Positions 16,106-23,732 of a stretch of DNA of 34,601 nucleotides are shown here, piece after piece. The stretch spans positions 1 to 34,601 of the forward strand of contig CAYWNA010000134.1 of the NCBI GenBank assembly GCA_964459305.1, written 5' to 3'. Numbering within the stretch: the stretch's first letter is position 1; every line of letters starts with the position of its first letter. A model generated the notes under the pieces. The model was not told the origin of the DNA, did not search any database, and worked only from the letters and a program-made list of their open reading frames with translations. Source of the stretch: CAYWNA01 sp964459305. GTDB lineage: Bacteria > Planctomycetota > Planctomycetia > Pirellulales > Pirellulaceae. The translations under genes were made by a program, and so were the position numbers.

Positions 16106-17914
16106 ATGCAGGCAAACACCGTGACCGACAATCAATCAGGACCATCAGGAATCTACAAGAGTCTAACCAGCTATGGTGATCGAGAATTCAGCAAGTACAT
16201 CCGACGCGCCTTTCTGGCGTCGGCCGGTTACGATCGCGATGATCTGGAGCGACCGATCATCGGCATCGCAGACACGTCGTCCGACTACAACACGTGCCAT
16301 CGGCAGATGCCCGAAATCGTCGCCGCCGTCAAGCGGGGAGTGCTGGAAGCCGGCGGCCTGCCGTTCGCGTTTCCGACCATCTCGCTGCACGAGATCCTCA
16401 CCTCGCCGACCACGATGCTCTTTCGCAACCTCATGGCCATGGACACGGAGGAGATGATCCGCGCTCAGCCCATGGACGCGGTTGTCTTGGTCGGTGGCTG
16501 TGACAAGACGGTGCCCGCGCAACTGATGGCCGCGGCGTCGGCCAACGTACCGGCAATTTGCGTCGTGACCGGGCCGATGATGACCGGTTCGTGGCAGCGG
16601 CAGCGGCTCGGTGCATGTACCGACTGCCGGCGTCTGTGGAGCGAGCATCGTGGCGGAACGTTGGACGATGAGGAAATCAACGAGATCGAGCAGTCGCTCT
16701 GCCCCACGGCCGGCACGTGCATGGTGATGGGCACGGCGTCCACGATGGCCTGCGTGGTCGAAGCGATGGGAATGATGTTGCCCGGCGGCGCGACCGCTCC
16801 GTCGGGCACGGGTGATCGCCTGCGGAATGCAGTCGCTTCGGGTCGTTGTGCTGTTAGAGTCGCCTTTCGCTCCGCGAAAGTAGCGCAAAGCTCGGCGCCT
16901 CTTTCGCGGAGCGAAAGGCGACAGACACCGCTCGACATCCTCACACGCGCCTCGCTGATCAACGGAATCACGGTGCTGATGGCACTTGGTGGTTCCACCA
17001 ACACGATCATTCACCTTACGGCGATCGCCCGGCGACTGGGAATCGCGCTCTCGCTCGACGATTTCCACGAGGTCGCAGAGCGCGTTCCGCTGCTGGTCGA
17101 TTGCAAACCGGCGGGGTCCGGATATATGGAAGACCTGCATCGCGCCGGGGGCGTACCCGTGTTGCTCAAAGAGTTGGAACCGCTGCTCGACCTGTCCGCA
17201 ACCACGATCACCGGCGAAACGCTCGGTCAACTGCTGGAAAACGTATCGCCGGCGGGCGACTGGCAGTCAACGATCCGATTTTTGGACAATCCACTGGGAG
17301 CGACGGGTGCGTTAGTCACATTGCGAGGAAGTCTCGCGCCAGACGGAGCGGTACTCAAAGCGGCTGCGGCCAGCCCGCGCTTGTTCTCGCACGCCGGGTC
17401 GGCCGTCGTGTTCGATTCGCCCGAAGACGCTGCCGAGCGCATTGACGATCCGTCGCTTGAAATCACGCCCGATCATGTGCTGGTGTTGCGTAACGGCGGA
17501 CCGGTCGCCGCCGGCATGCCTGAATGTGGTTCACTGCCGATTCCTCGCTATCTGGCCGAAGCCGGAGTACGCGACATGGTTCGCATCTCTGACGCCCGCA
17601 TGAGCGGGACGGCCTTTGGCACGGCCGTTCTGCACTGCTCGCCCGAAGCAGCCGTCGGTGGCCCACTCGCCTTTGTGCGGGACGGCGACACGATTGAATT
17701 GAACGTACCGCAGCGCCGCATCGACTTGCTGGTGGACGAGTCCGAACTTGAGCGGCGCCGCGCCGAAATCATCCCACCGCAGCTTCCCGATCGAGGCTGG
17801 CGACGATTGTACGCCCAGCACGTCACCCAAGCGCACCTGGGAGCCGACCTGGACTTCCTGAGCGAAACCACTCTGCACGGACACGAAGAGGCGAGAACCG
17901 AACCGAATTTGTAG
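16106..17914 (+). CDS. IlvD/Edd-family sugar-acid dehydratase with in-frame palindrome
   Basis: This 602-aa Fe-S dehydratase has the cluster cysteines Cys64 (SDYNTCHRQMP), Cys132 (GGCDK, with Lys134) and Cys204 (CPTAGTCMVMGTAS), plus the C-terminal active-site motif SDARMSGTAFGT. The spacing and the MSGT motif fit L-arabinonate/sugar-acid dehydratases better than branched-chain DHAD. It should convert an aldonate to a 2-keto-3-deoxy acid in the cytoplasm. Residues about 251-272 (RVAFRSAKVAQSSAPLSRSE and the next two Arg) are encoded by palindromic element copy C, where relatives have a short helix before PSDILT. The frame is kept; whether the enzyme still folds is unknown. ATG 16106 is preferred over a TTG six bases upstream. 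The sulfatase starts 15 bp after the stop. Confidence 0.9.
   Translation: MQANTVTDNQSGPSGIYKSLTSYGDREFSKYIRRAFLASAGYDRDDLERPIIGIADTSSDYNTCHRQMPEIVAAVKRGVLEAGGLPFAFPTISLHEILTSPTTMLFRNLMAMDTEEMIRAQPMDAVVLVGGCDKTVPAQLMAAASANVPAICVVTGPMMTGSWQRQRLGACTDCRRLWSEHRGGTLDDEEINEIEQSLCPTAGTCMVMGTASTMACVVEAMGMMLPGGATAPSGTGDRLRNAVASGRCAVRVAFRSAKVAQSSAPLSRSERRQTPLDILTRASLINGITVLMALGGSTNTIIHLTAIARRLGIALSLDDFHEVAERVPLLVDCKPAGSGYMEDLHRAGGVPVLLKELEPLLDLSATTITGETLGQLLENVSPAGDWQSTIRFLDNPLGATGALVTLRGSLAPDGAVLKAAAASPRLFSHAGSAVVFDSPEDAAERIDDPSLEITPDHVLVLRNGGPVAAGMPECGSLPIPRYLAEAGVRDMVRISDARMSGTAFGTAVLHCSPEAAVGGPLAFVRDGDTIELNVPQRRIDLLVDESELERRRAEIIPPQLPDRGWRRLYAQHVTQAHLGADLDFLSETTLHGHEEARTEPNL
16857..16922. repeat. 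Palindromic element, copy C, inside the dehydratase gene
   Basis: The core GTCGCCTTTCGCTCCGCGAAAG (16859-16880) pairs with its complement at 16901-16922. It lies fully inside the dehydratase coding sequence and adds about 22 codons without a frameshift. Five of six frames are open. Confidence 0.92.
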
Positions 17915-17929
17915 ACAAAGGAGCCGACG

Positions 17930-19393
17930 ATGATTCGAACCCTGACCCTGTGCGTGAGTTCACTGATCACCCTGTCTGCATTCGTCGTCGCGGATGCCGT
18001 CCCGGCTTTGTCCCAAGACAATTCCGGCGAGAGGCCCAACTTCATCGTCGTTTTTGCCGACGACTTGGGGTATGGCGACCTCGGTTGCTACGGCCATCCC
18101 AAGTTCAAGACCCCAAACCTGGACCGCATGGCTGCCGAGGGAGTACGGCTGACCGACTTCTACGTGCCGATGCCCTACTGCGCCCCGTCGCGCGCCAGCA
18201 TCCTCACCGGACGGTATCCGTTTCGCCACGGTCTAGTCGGCAACCCGTTTCCCGATGGCAATCCCCGTGCCGATATACTGGGTATCGCCGCGTCGGAAAT
18301 CACGCTCGGCGAGGCGCTTCAGGCGGCGGGCTACACCACCGGCTGTATCGGCAAATGGCACCTAGGGCACAAACCGCAGTTCTACCCACGCCGCCACGGC
18401 TTCGACGAGTACTTCGGCATTCTCTACTCCAACGATATGCGTCCAGTGGAGTTGATCGACGGCGAGCGGGTCGTCGAGTCTCCGGCCGTGCAAGCCCTGC
18501 TGACCAAGAAGTACACGCGGCGCGCGCTACAGTTCATCGAAGAGAACAGAGGTCGGCCATTCCTGCTCTACCTGGCCCATGCGATGCCGCACAAGCCGCT
18601 GGCCGCCTCCGAGAACTTCTACAAGAAAAGCGGCACGGGACTGTACGGGGACGTTATCGCGGAGTTGGACTGGTCGGTCGGTCAGCTCCTCTCGAAACTG
18701 AAGCAACTTGCCCTTGACGAGCGCACGCTGGTGATCTTCACCTCGGACAACGGCCCCTGGTTCGGCGGCAGCACGGGGGGCCTGCGGGGGATGAAGGGCA
18801 AGAGCTGGGAGGGCGGTATCCGGGTGCCAATGATCGCTCGATGGCCCAAGAGAATTCCCCCCGGCAGAGAGTGCAATGAGCCCGCCGGTACGATCGACAT
18901 CTTTCCCACGTTCGCGAAGCTCGCCGGCGCGGCAGTGCCGGACGATCGAGTCATCGACGGCAAGGACATCATGCCGCTGCTGACCTCGGACGCGCCAAGC
19001 CCGCACGACGGGCTGTTGGCCATGACCGGGCCGCGCGTAATGGCCGTTCGGAGCGGAAAATGGAAACTCCACGTTCACGCACCGGGACACTGGCCAACGT
19101 CGATCATCGAGAACAAGAACTGGGTCGACCCTCGCCGGCCGGACGGTGTGACGATCCTCGCACCGCGAGAGCAGTACGGACCCGACGCGTACCCGGGCGT
19201 ACCCGGTGGCGCCCCGCCGCGAGAAATGATGCTCTTCGATGTTCAGACCGACCCCGCCGAGCAACACAACGTGGCGGCCAACCATCCGGATGTGGTCGAG
19301 CGTCTGTCGACGATGTTCAACAAGCTCAAGGCCGAGGGCCCGGACGACCTTGAGCCAAAGAAAACAGCAAAAATGAAACCGGCCAAGAAGTAG
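17930..19393 (+). CDS. Secreted type I sulfatase (FGly-dependent)
   Basis: This 487-aa protein has a signal peptide (about 1-28). Metal-binding Asp44 and Asp45 stand in FADDLGYGD, and Cys84 lies in CAPSRASILTGR, the C-x-P-S-R site that the formylglycine-generating enzyme converts. GCIGKWHLG is the second sulfatase signature. It should remove sulfate from a sugar or similar ester outside the cytoplasm, and the glycosidases downstream suggest a sulfated glycan. The C-terminus is Lys-rich, as in many planctomycete sulfatases. The ATG follows AAAGGAG, 15 bp after the dehydratase stop. No maturase gene is visible in the window. Confidence 0.95.
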   Translation: MIRTLTLCVSSLITLSAFVVADAVPALSQDNSGERPNFIVVFADDLGYGDLGCYGHPKFKTPNLDRMAAEGVRLTDFYVPMPYCAPSRASILTGRYPFRHGLVGNPFPDGNPRADILGIAASEITLGEALQAAGYTTGCIGKWHLGHKPQFYPRRHGFDEYFGILYSNDMRPVELIDGERVVESPAVQALLTKKYTRRALQFIEENRGRPFLLYLAHAMPHKPLAASENFYKKSGTGLYGDVIAELDWSVGQLLSKLKQLALDERTLVIFTSDNGPWFGGSTGGLRGMKGKSWEGGIRVPMIARWPKRIPPGRECNEPAGTIDIFPTFAKLAGAAVPDDRVIDGKDIMPLLTSDAPSPHDGLLAMTGPRVMAVRSGKWKLHVHAPGHWPTSIIENKNWVDPRRPDGVTILAPREQYGPDAYPGVPGGAPPREMMLFDVQTDPAEQHNVAANHPDVVERLSTMFNKLKAEGPDDLEPKKTAKMKPAKK

Positions 19394-19504
19394 TGTCGGT
19401 GCGCACACCCGGAAGCTCCGGCGCCTGCTACGAGCGATCCGGACAGAAAGCCGTGAGAGTCGCCGGATTTTCACACTGTGACGGGCGCAGAGCGCAAATG
19501 GCTG

Positions 19505-19629
19505 AACCACGAATGACACGAAAACAACGAATAGTCAAACGATCTGCTCTGGAGACGGTGACTTCAGTCAATGCGATTTCAACACCAAACATTCCACACT
19601 CTTTCGAGCAATTCGTGTGTTTCGTGGTT
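19505..19629. repeat. CACGAA-type repeat pair, inverted
   Basis: AACCACGAATGACACGAAA (19505-19523) and the inverted ATTCGTGTGTTTCGTGGTT (19611-19629) are near-complementary arms around an 87-bp core. The same motif recurs at 27967 and 31315. It lies in the 270-bp gap after the sulfatase gene, where I see no gene. Confidence 0.75.
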
Positions 19630-19664
19630 GTCTCTTTTCCATTCGAGTAACAAGGAACCTGACC

Positions 19665-19745
19665 ATGCAGACTTCAACCAAGCCCAAAACATCGCTCGGC
19701 CTGAACGGTTTCGGCTGGGCTCATGTGATTGCCGATTTGCCTTCT
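19665..19745 (+). pseudogene. Duplicated 5' end of the sugar isomerase-like gene
   Basis: The first 27-28 codons here (MQTSTKPKTSLGLNGFGWAH and on) match the start of the isomerase-like gene at 21438 in about 22 of 28 residues, with long stretches of identical DNA. Then similarity stops abruptly and the BNR-4 gene follows in frame. It has its own AAGGA and ATG, so it looks like a remnant of a duplication. Confidence 0.75.
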
Positions 19746-19763
19746 GAAATGGGGATCGAACGA

Positions 19764-21275
19764 ATGAAACAGACTCAATGGCTGTTCGTCGTGTTTACGG
19801 TCTTGGTCGGCATCGGCTCGCCATCCATGGCCCAAGAGCCGGGTGATCCGGAGATGATCCTCGAAAAGGCCGACGGATACCATGGCGTTTGGTACCAGCG
19901 AGAAATATTGAAGAATGAGTTCAAGTACAAATATAGCGGGGGTCTGGGGACGTACTGTGCCAAACACAATCCGTTTGCGGTCCACTGCCCGGAGGTCGAT
20001 AAGACTTTCTTCTGCTACGGCGGCGTGCAGCAGGGCTATCACTTGAAGTACGACTTGACACTGGAGAATCTCGATCCGGTGAAGACGGAGAAAGCCGTTT
20101 ATCACATGGTGTCTTACTACGACCACCGAACCGGCCTCGTCCCTCGGCCGACCGTCTTGCTCGATAAGAAAACGCTCGACGCGCACGACAACCCCGTCAT
20201 CTCGGTGGACGACCGCGGCCATATCTGGATCTTCTCCACCTCGCACGGTCCGTTGCGCCCCAGCTACATTCACAGAAGCACCAAGCCATATGACATCGAC
20301 GAATTCCGAACGATCAACGCATTCCAGAACACAGCCGACGGGAGGAAGCCGATTACGAATTTCTCATACATGCAAGTCCAGCACGTGAAGGGACAAGGGT
20401 TCGTCTATTTCTTCACGAAATACGAATCCTGGAAACGCAAATTGTATTTCTCTACCAGCAAGGATGGGATCGAATGGAGCCAGTGGTTACATCTGGCTCA
20501 CGTTGCTGAAGGTCATTATCAAGTGAGTGGAGTACATGGAACGAAGGCCGGCGCGGCTTTCAACTACCATCCGAAACGCAAAGGCCTGAACTGGCGGACC
20601 AACTTGTACTACATGGAGACACCCGACCTGGGAGAGGCATGGCGAACCGCAGGAGGTACTGTCCTGAGAACACCGCTCACCCAGGTCGGAAACCCTGCCC
20701 TGGTCCATGATTTCGAGCGCGAAGGCCTGCTTGTCTACTTGAAGGACATTGCCTTTGACCGGAACGGCCACCCCGTGATTCTATTCGTCACCTCGAGAGG
20801 ATATGAAAGCGGCCCCGATAACAGTCCTCGAACTTGGCGGACAGCCCTATGGACCGGGAACCGGTGGGACATACGCGAGATCACCACGTCTGACAACAAC
20901 TACGACATGGGATCGCTCTATCTTGAGAAAGACGGCACCATCCGAATTGTCGCACCGACGGAGACCGGCCCCCAACCGTTCAATCCAGGGGGGGAGATTG
21001 CAATGTGGACCAGTCGCGACTCGGGCAGAACCTGGGACAAGGAAAAGCAGCTTACGGCCAATAGCAGGCATAATCACACTTACGTGCGTCGACCGGTGAA
21101 CGCGGATCCGAAGTTCTACGCCCTCTGGGCCGACGGCCACGGCCGTCAGCCGTCTCCCTCGCGGATCTACTTCTGCAATCGCAAGGGTGACGTCTTCATG
21201 TTACCGCCTGCAATGGACCGTGAGTTCGCCGAGCCGATTCCCGTGCCGTGGCAACAAGAGACGGAGGAGAAATAA
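19764..21275 (+). CDS. Secreted BNR-4 repeat (beta-propeller) protein
   Basis: The protein is 503 aa from ATG 19764, which follows GGGGATCGAACGA and begins a good signal peptide (MKQTQWLFVVFTVLVGIGSP). A start at 19665 would put 33 cytoplasmic-type residues, the isomerase remnant, before that signal, so I reject it. Propeller motifs are plain: GYHGVWYQ, YHMVSYYDHRTGLVPRPTVL, ISVDDRGHIWIFSTSHG, and Asp-box-like TSKDGIEWSQW and SRDSGRTWDKE. By family (BNR_4) it is a carbohydrate-active seven-bladed propeller; some relatives are lyases or glycosidases on acidic polysaccharides. I cannot assign catalytic residues. It lies between the sulfatase and a sugar isomerase-like gene. Confidence 0.87.
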   Translation: MKQTQWLFVVFTVLVGIGSPSMAQEPGDPEMILEKADGYHGVWYQREILKNEFKYKYSGGLGTYCAKHNPFAVHCPEVDKTFFCYGGVQQGYHLKYDLTLENLDPVKTEKAVYHMVSYYDHRTGLVPRPTVLLDKKTLDAHDNPVISVDDRGHIWIFSTSHGPLRPSYIHRSTKPYDIDEFRTINAFQNTADGRKPITNFSYMQVQHVKGQGFVYFFTKYESWKRKLYFSTSKDGIEWSQWLHLAHVAEGHYQVSGVHGTKAGAAFNYHPKRKGLNWRTNLYYMETPDLGEAWRTAGGTVLRTPLTQVGNPALVHDFEREGLLVYLKDIAFDRNGHPVILFVTSRGYESGPDNSPRTWRTALWTGNRWDIREITTSDNNYDMGSLYLEKDGTIRIVAPTETGPQPFNPGGEIAMWTSRDSGRTWDKEKQLTANSRHNHTYVRRPVNADPKFYALWADGHGRQPSPSRIYFCNRKGDVFMLPPAMDREFAEPIPVPWQQETEEK

Positions 21276-21437
21276 CGTTTCAGTCTCACCGGCATTCGAA
21301 ATGCGGGCACCCAACGTCGGGTCAAAGTGAACTCAGAAACCGGCTCAGAAGTCTGAAGCTGGAAATGAAAGTGCGAAAAGAAATGGTTCCTGAAACACCA
21401 CTACCAAGTACCAACACTCAACTGGGGAGATCTAACA

Positions 21438-22310
21438 ATGCAATCTGATACACGCCCCAAAACGTCTTTGGGCCTGAACGGTTTCGGCTGGGCCCATGTG
21501 ATTTCCGATTTGCCTTATGACTTCGAGGCGATTTTGAAGCATGCGACGAAACTGGGATTTGACGGCATCGAGCTGTTTGGGATGCCCGACGAGTATCCGA
21601 CGACAGCCGCGGACCAACAGGCGCTCCGCAAGCGGATCGAGGACCACGGGCTAACCGTGGCCAGCATCCAATCATTGCCCGGCGGGCTGGGCAACGGGCA
21701 TCCCGGCAGTGCCTACTCGTTGTGTCGCACGCAATATGTGGATTACGTCAAGGGCATGCTGGACATGGCCGTCACGATGGGCAGCGAGAGCCTGGGCGTC
21801 TGGGCGGGCGAGCTGTTCGGCAGCGGCCCCAGCGAATTGGCCGTGGGCTCCATGGTGGACGTTTACGGCCAATGTGCCGAATTGGCCGCGCAGGCCGGCA
21901 TCCCTTTGTGCCTGGAAGCCGAACCCGTGCAGCAAGTCAACAGGCCGGAAGTGTGGTTCCGGATCTTCCGCGGAGTGAACTCGCCATACCTGAAAGCGAT
22001 CTGCGATTTCGCTCATATCAATATCTTGAGTGATGGCCAGCCGTTGGAGCTAATCAAAGAGCTGCTCCCGTTCGTCGGCCACACGCACTTGTGCGGCAAC
22101 GACGGCACCTGTACCGATTTCGAGTCGCGCAGCTCGACGCACCTGACGCTCGGCGAAGGCTCGATGGACTGGCAAGCTATGCTCAGCACGCTGCTCGACG
22201 GAGGCTACGCCGGCTGGCTCGACATCGACTTGTGGGAACATCCAGATCCGTTCGCGGGGGTGGAAGCGGGGAAACGGGCGCTGGATGACTATTTGGCGCA
22301 TCGAAAGTGA
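21438..22310 (+). CDS. Sugar isomerase/epimerase-like TIM barrel
   Basis: This 290-aa protein is of the xylose-isomerase-like (AP endonuclease 2) superfamily. Typical pieces are the N-terminal FEAILKHATKLGFDGIELFG, the central LEAEP metal Glu, CDFAHINI with the Asp/His pair, VGHTHLCGNDG and the last strand AGWLDIDLWEHPDP. It should act on a sugar or polyol in the cytoplasm with a divalent metal. The ATG at 21438 follows GGGGAGAT. A copy of its first 28 codons is found 1.77 kb upstream at 19665. The exact substrate is unknown. Confidence 0.88.
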   Translation: MQSDTRPKTSLGLNGFGWAHVISDLPYDFEAILKHATKLGFDGIELFGMPDEYPTTAADQQALRKRIEDHGLTVASIQSLPGGLGNGHPGSAYSLCRTQYVDYVKGMLDMAVTMGSESLGVWAGELFGSGPSELAVGSMVDVYGQCAELAAQAGIPLCLEAEPVQQVNRPEVWFRIFRGVNSPYLKAICDFAHINILSDGQPLELIKELLPFVGHTHLCGNDGTCTDFESRSSTHLTLGEGSMDWQAMLSTLLDGGYAGWLDIDLWEHPDPFAGVEAGKRALDDYLAHRK

Positions 22311-22437
22311 CGAGGATCTTTGTGGTGAAATCACGCGAGCTCTTGGACGGGCACTGTAGTTCGGTTGGAGTAGAACTCATGAGCATCCTGAGAAAAGTTG
22401 GATGTCCCCCTCGTGTATCCCCAGAGGAGCCGAAATA

Positions 22438-23688
22438 ATGAACTCTCGCGAAAGAGTAAGAACTGCGTTGGCTCATCAGGAGCCGGACAGAGTCCCAGTT
22501 GACTTAGGCGGTTCAGTCACAACGGGAATTCAGGCATCGGCCCTTTCCCGGCTGAGAGACGCTCTTGGCCTCCAGCAGCGGCCGATCAAGGTCTATGAGC
22601 CCATGATGATGCTGGGGCTGGTCGAGCAGGACGTTACCGAAGCCATCGGCGCCGATGTTGTGGGGCTGAATGCGCCGGGAACACTCCTTGGGTATCGAAA
22701 TGAAGACTGGAAAGACTGGGTGCTTCCGGATGGAACTCAGGTACTCATGGGCGGTGGGTTCGAATACACACGCGACCCGGATGGTACAACCTATGCCTAC
22801 CCTCAAGGCGACACGTCGGCACCACCGAGTGCGAAAATGCCCGCCAATGGACTCTACTTCGACAACATCGTTCGCCAGGAGGACCTCGGCGACCACGTCT
22901 TTGACGCGAGCAAGGACTATGCCGACCAGTACTTGGTCTTTTCTGAAGAGGAATGCCGCTACTACGAACAGACGTCAACGTCCCTTTATGAAGGGACCGA
23001 TTATGCGCTGTTCGGGAATTTCTTCCTCGGCGGTGTGGGGGACATCTTTCATATCCCCGCCGCATGGCTCAAAAACCCGCAAGGTATCAGGGATCTCGAA
23101 GAATGGATTATGGCCCACTACCTGCATCCCGACTATGTCAAAGAGTTCTTCGACATGCAGACCGAGATCACGCTGAAAAACCTGGAGCTGTACCGCCAGG
23201 CTGTGGGCGATCGGTTGGAGGTCATTGCCATAAGCGGCACTGATTTTGGTGCTCAAAACGGTCTCTTGATCTCGCCCGACTCTTATCGGGAATTCTACAA
23301 ACCGTACCACAAGACATTCAATGACTGGGTGCATGAACACACCAAGTGGAAAGTGTTCTTTCACACATGCGGGGCCGTAGGTGATTTGATGGACGATCTC
23401 ATCGAGGCCGGTGTTGACGTTATCAACCCTGTCCAGGTCTCCGCGAAGGGAATGGAGCCGCAGCGGTTGAAGGAGAAATATGGAGACCGTTTGGTCTTCT
23501 GGGGCGGTGGAGTTGACCCGCAAAAGACGATGCCTTTTGGAACTTCTGAAGAAGTTGCAGAAGAAACCAGGCAGAATGTGACGGCCCTCTCCAGTGGAGG
23601 AGGCTTCATTGCCGCGGCAGTCCACAATATTCAGGGACCGACACCCGTTGAGAACATCCTTGCGTTCTTCAGGTCAATCAACCGTTGA
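22438..23688 (+). CDS. Uroporphyrinogen decarboxylase (URO-D) family protein
   Basis: This 416-aa protein starts MNSRERVRTALAHQEPDRVP, the standard URO-D/MtaA-like opening, after AGAGGAG. The C-terminal half carries FFHTCGAVGDLMDDLIEAGV, INPVQVSAKGM, LVFWGGGVDPQKTMPFG and a last strand GGGFIAAAVHNIQGPTP. It is longer than true HemE (about 350 aa) and sits among carbohydrate genes, so a heme role is unlikely. The superfamily also includes corrinoid methyltransferases, and many uncharacterised members occur next to sugar-degrading genes. I make no substrate claim. The frame extends upstream to 22402, but the RBS supports 22438. Confidence 0.88.
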   Translation: MNSRERVRTALAHQEPDRVPVDLGGSVTTGIQASALSRLRDALGLQQRPIKVYEPMMMLGLVEQDVTEAIGADVVGLNAPGTLLGYRNEDWKDWVLPDGTQVLMGGGFEYTRDPDGTTYAYPQGDTSAPPSAKMPANGLYFDNIVRQEDLGDHVFDASKDYADQYLVFSEEECRYYEQTSTSLYEGTDYALFGNFFLGGVGDIFHIPAAWLKNPQGIRDLEEWIMAHYLHPDYVKEFFDMQTEITLKNLELYRQAVGDRLEVIAISGTDFGAQNGLLISPDSYREFYKPYHKTFNDWVHEHTKWKVFFHTCGAVGDLMDDLIEAGVDVINPVQVSAKGMEPQRLKEKYGDRLVFWGGGVDPQKTMPFGTSEEVAEETRQNVTALSSGGGFIAAAVHNIQGPTPVENILAFFRSINR

Positions 23689-23732
23689 TGCAAGACCAAT
23701 AAGTGAGGACTGAGTCAAAGGAGACAGATACA

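Noticed and set aside
16163..17230. Antisense open frame of 355 codons opposite the dehydratase
   Set aside because: The forward frame has all Fe-S ligands. The antisense frame is kept open partly by the palindromic element.
19410..19424. Small hairpin CCGGA-AGC-TCCGG after the sulfatase
   Set aside because: Only a 5-bp stem and no T-tract; chance is likely in GC-rich DNA.
21295..21307. Small palindrome GCATTCGAAATGC between the BNR-4 and isomerase genes
   Set aside because: Short stem, no T-run and no clear position relative to a promoter.
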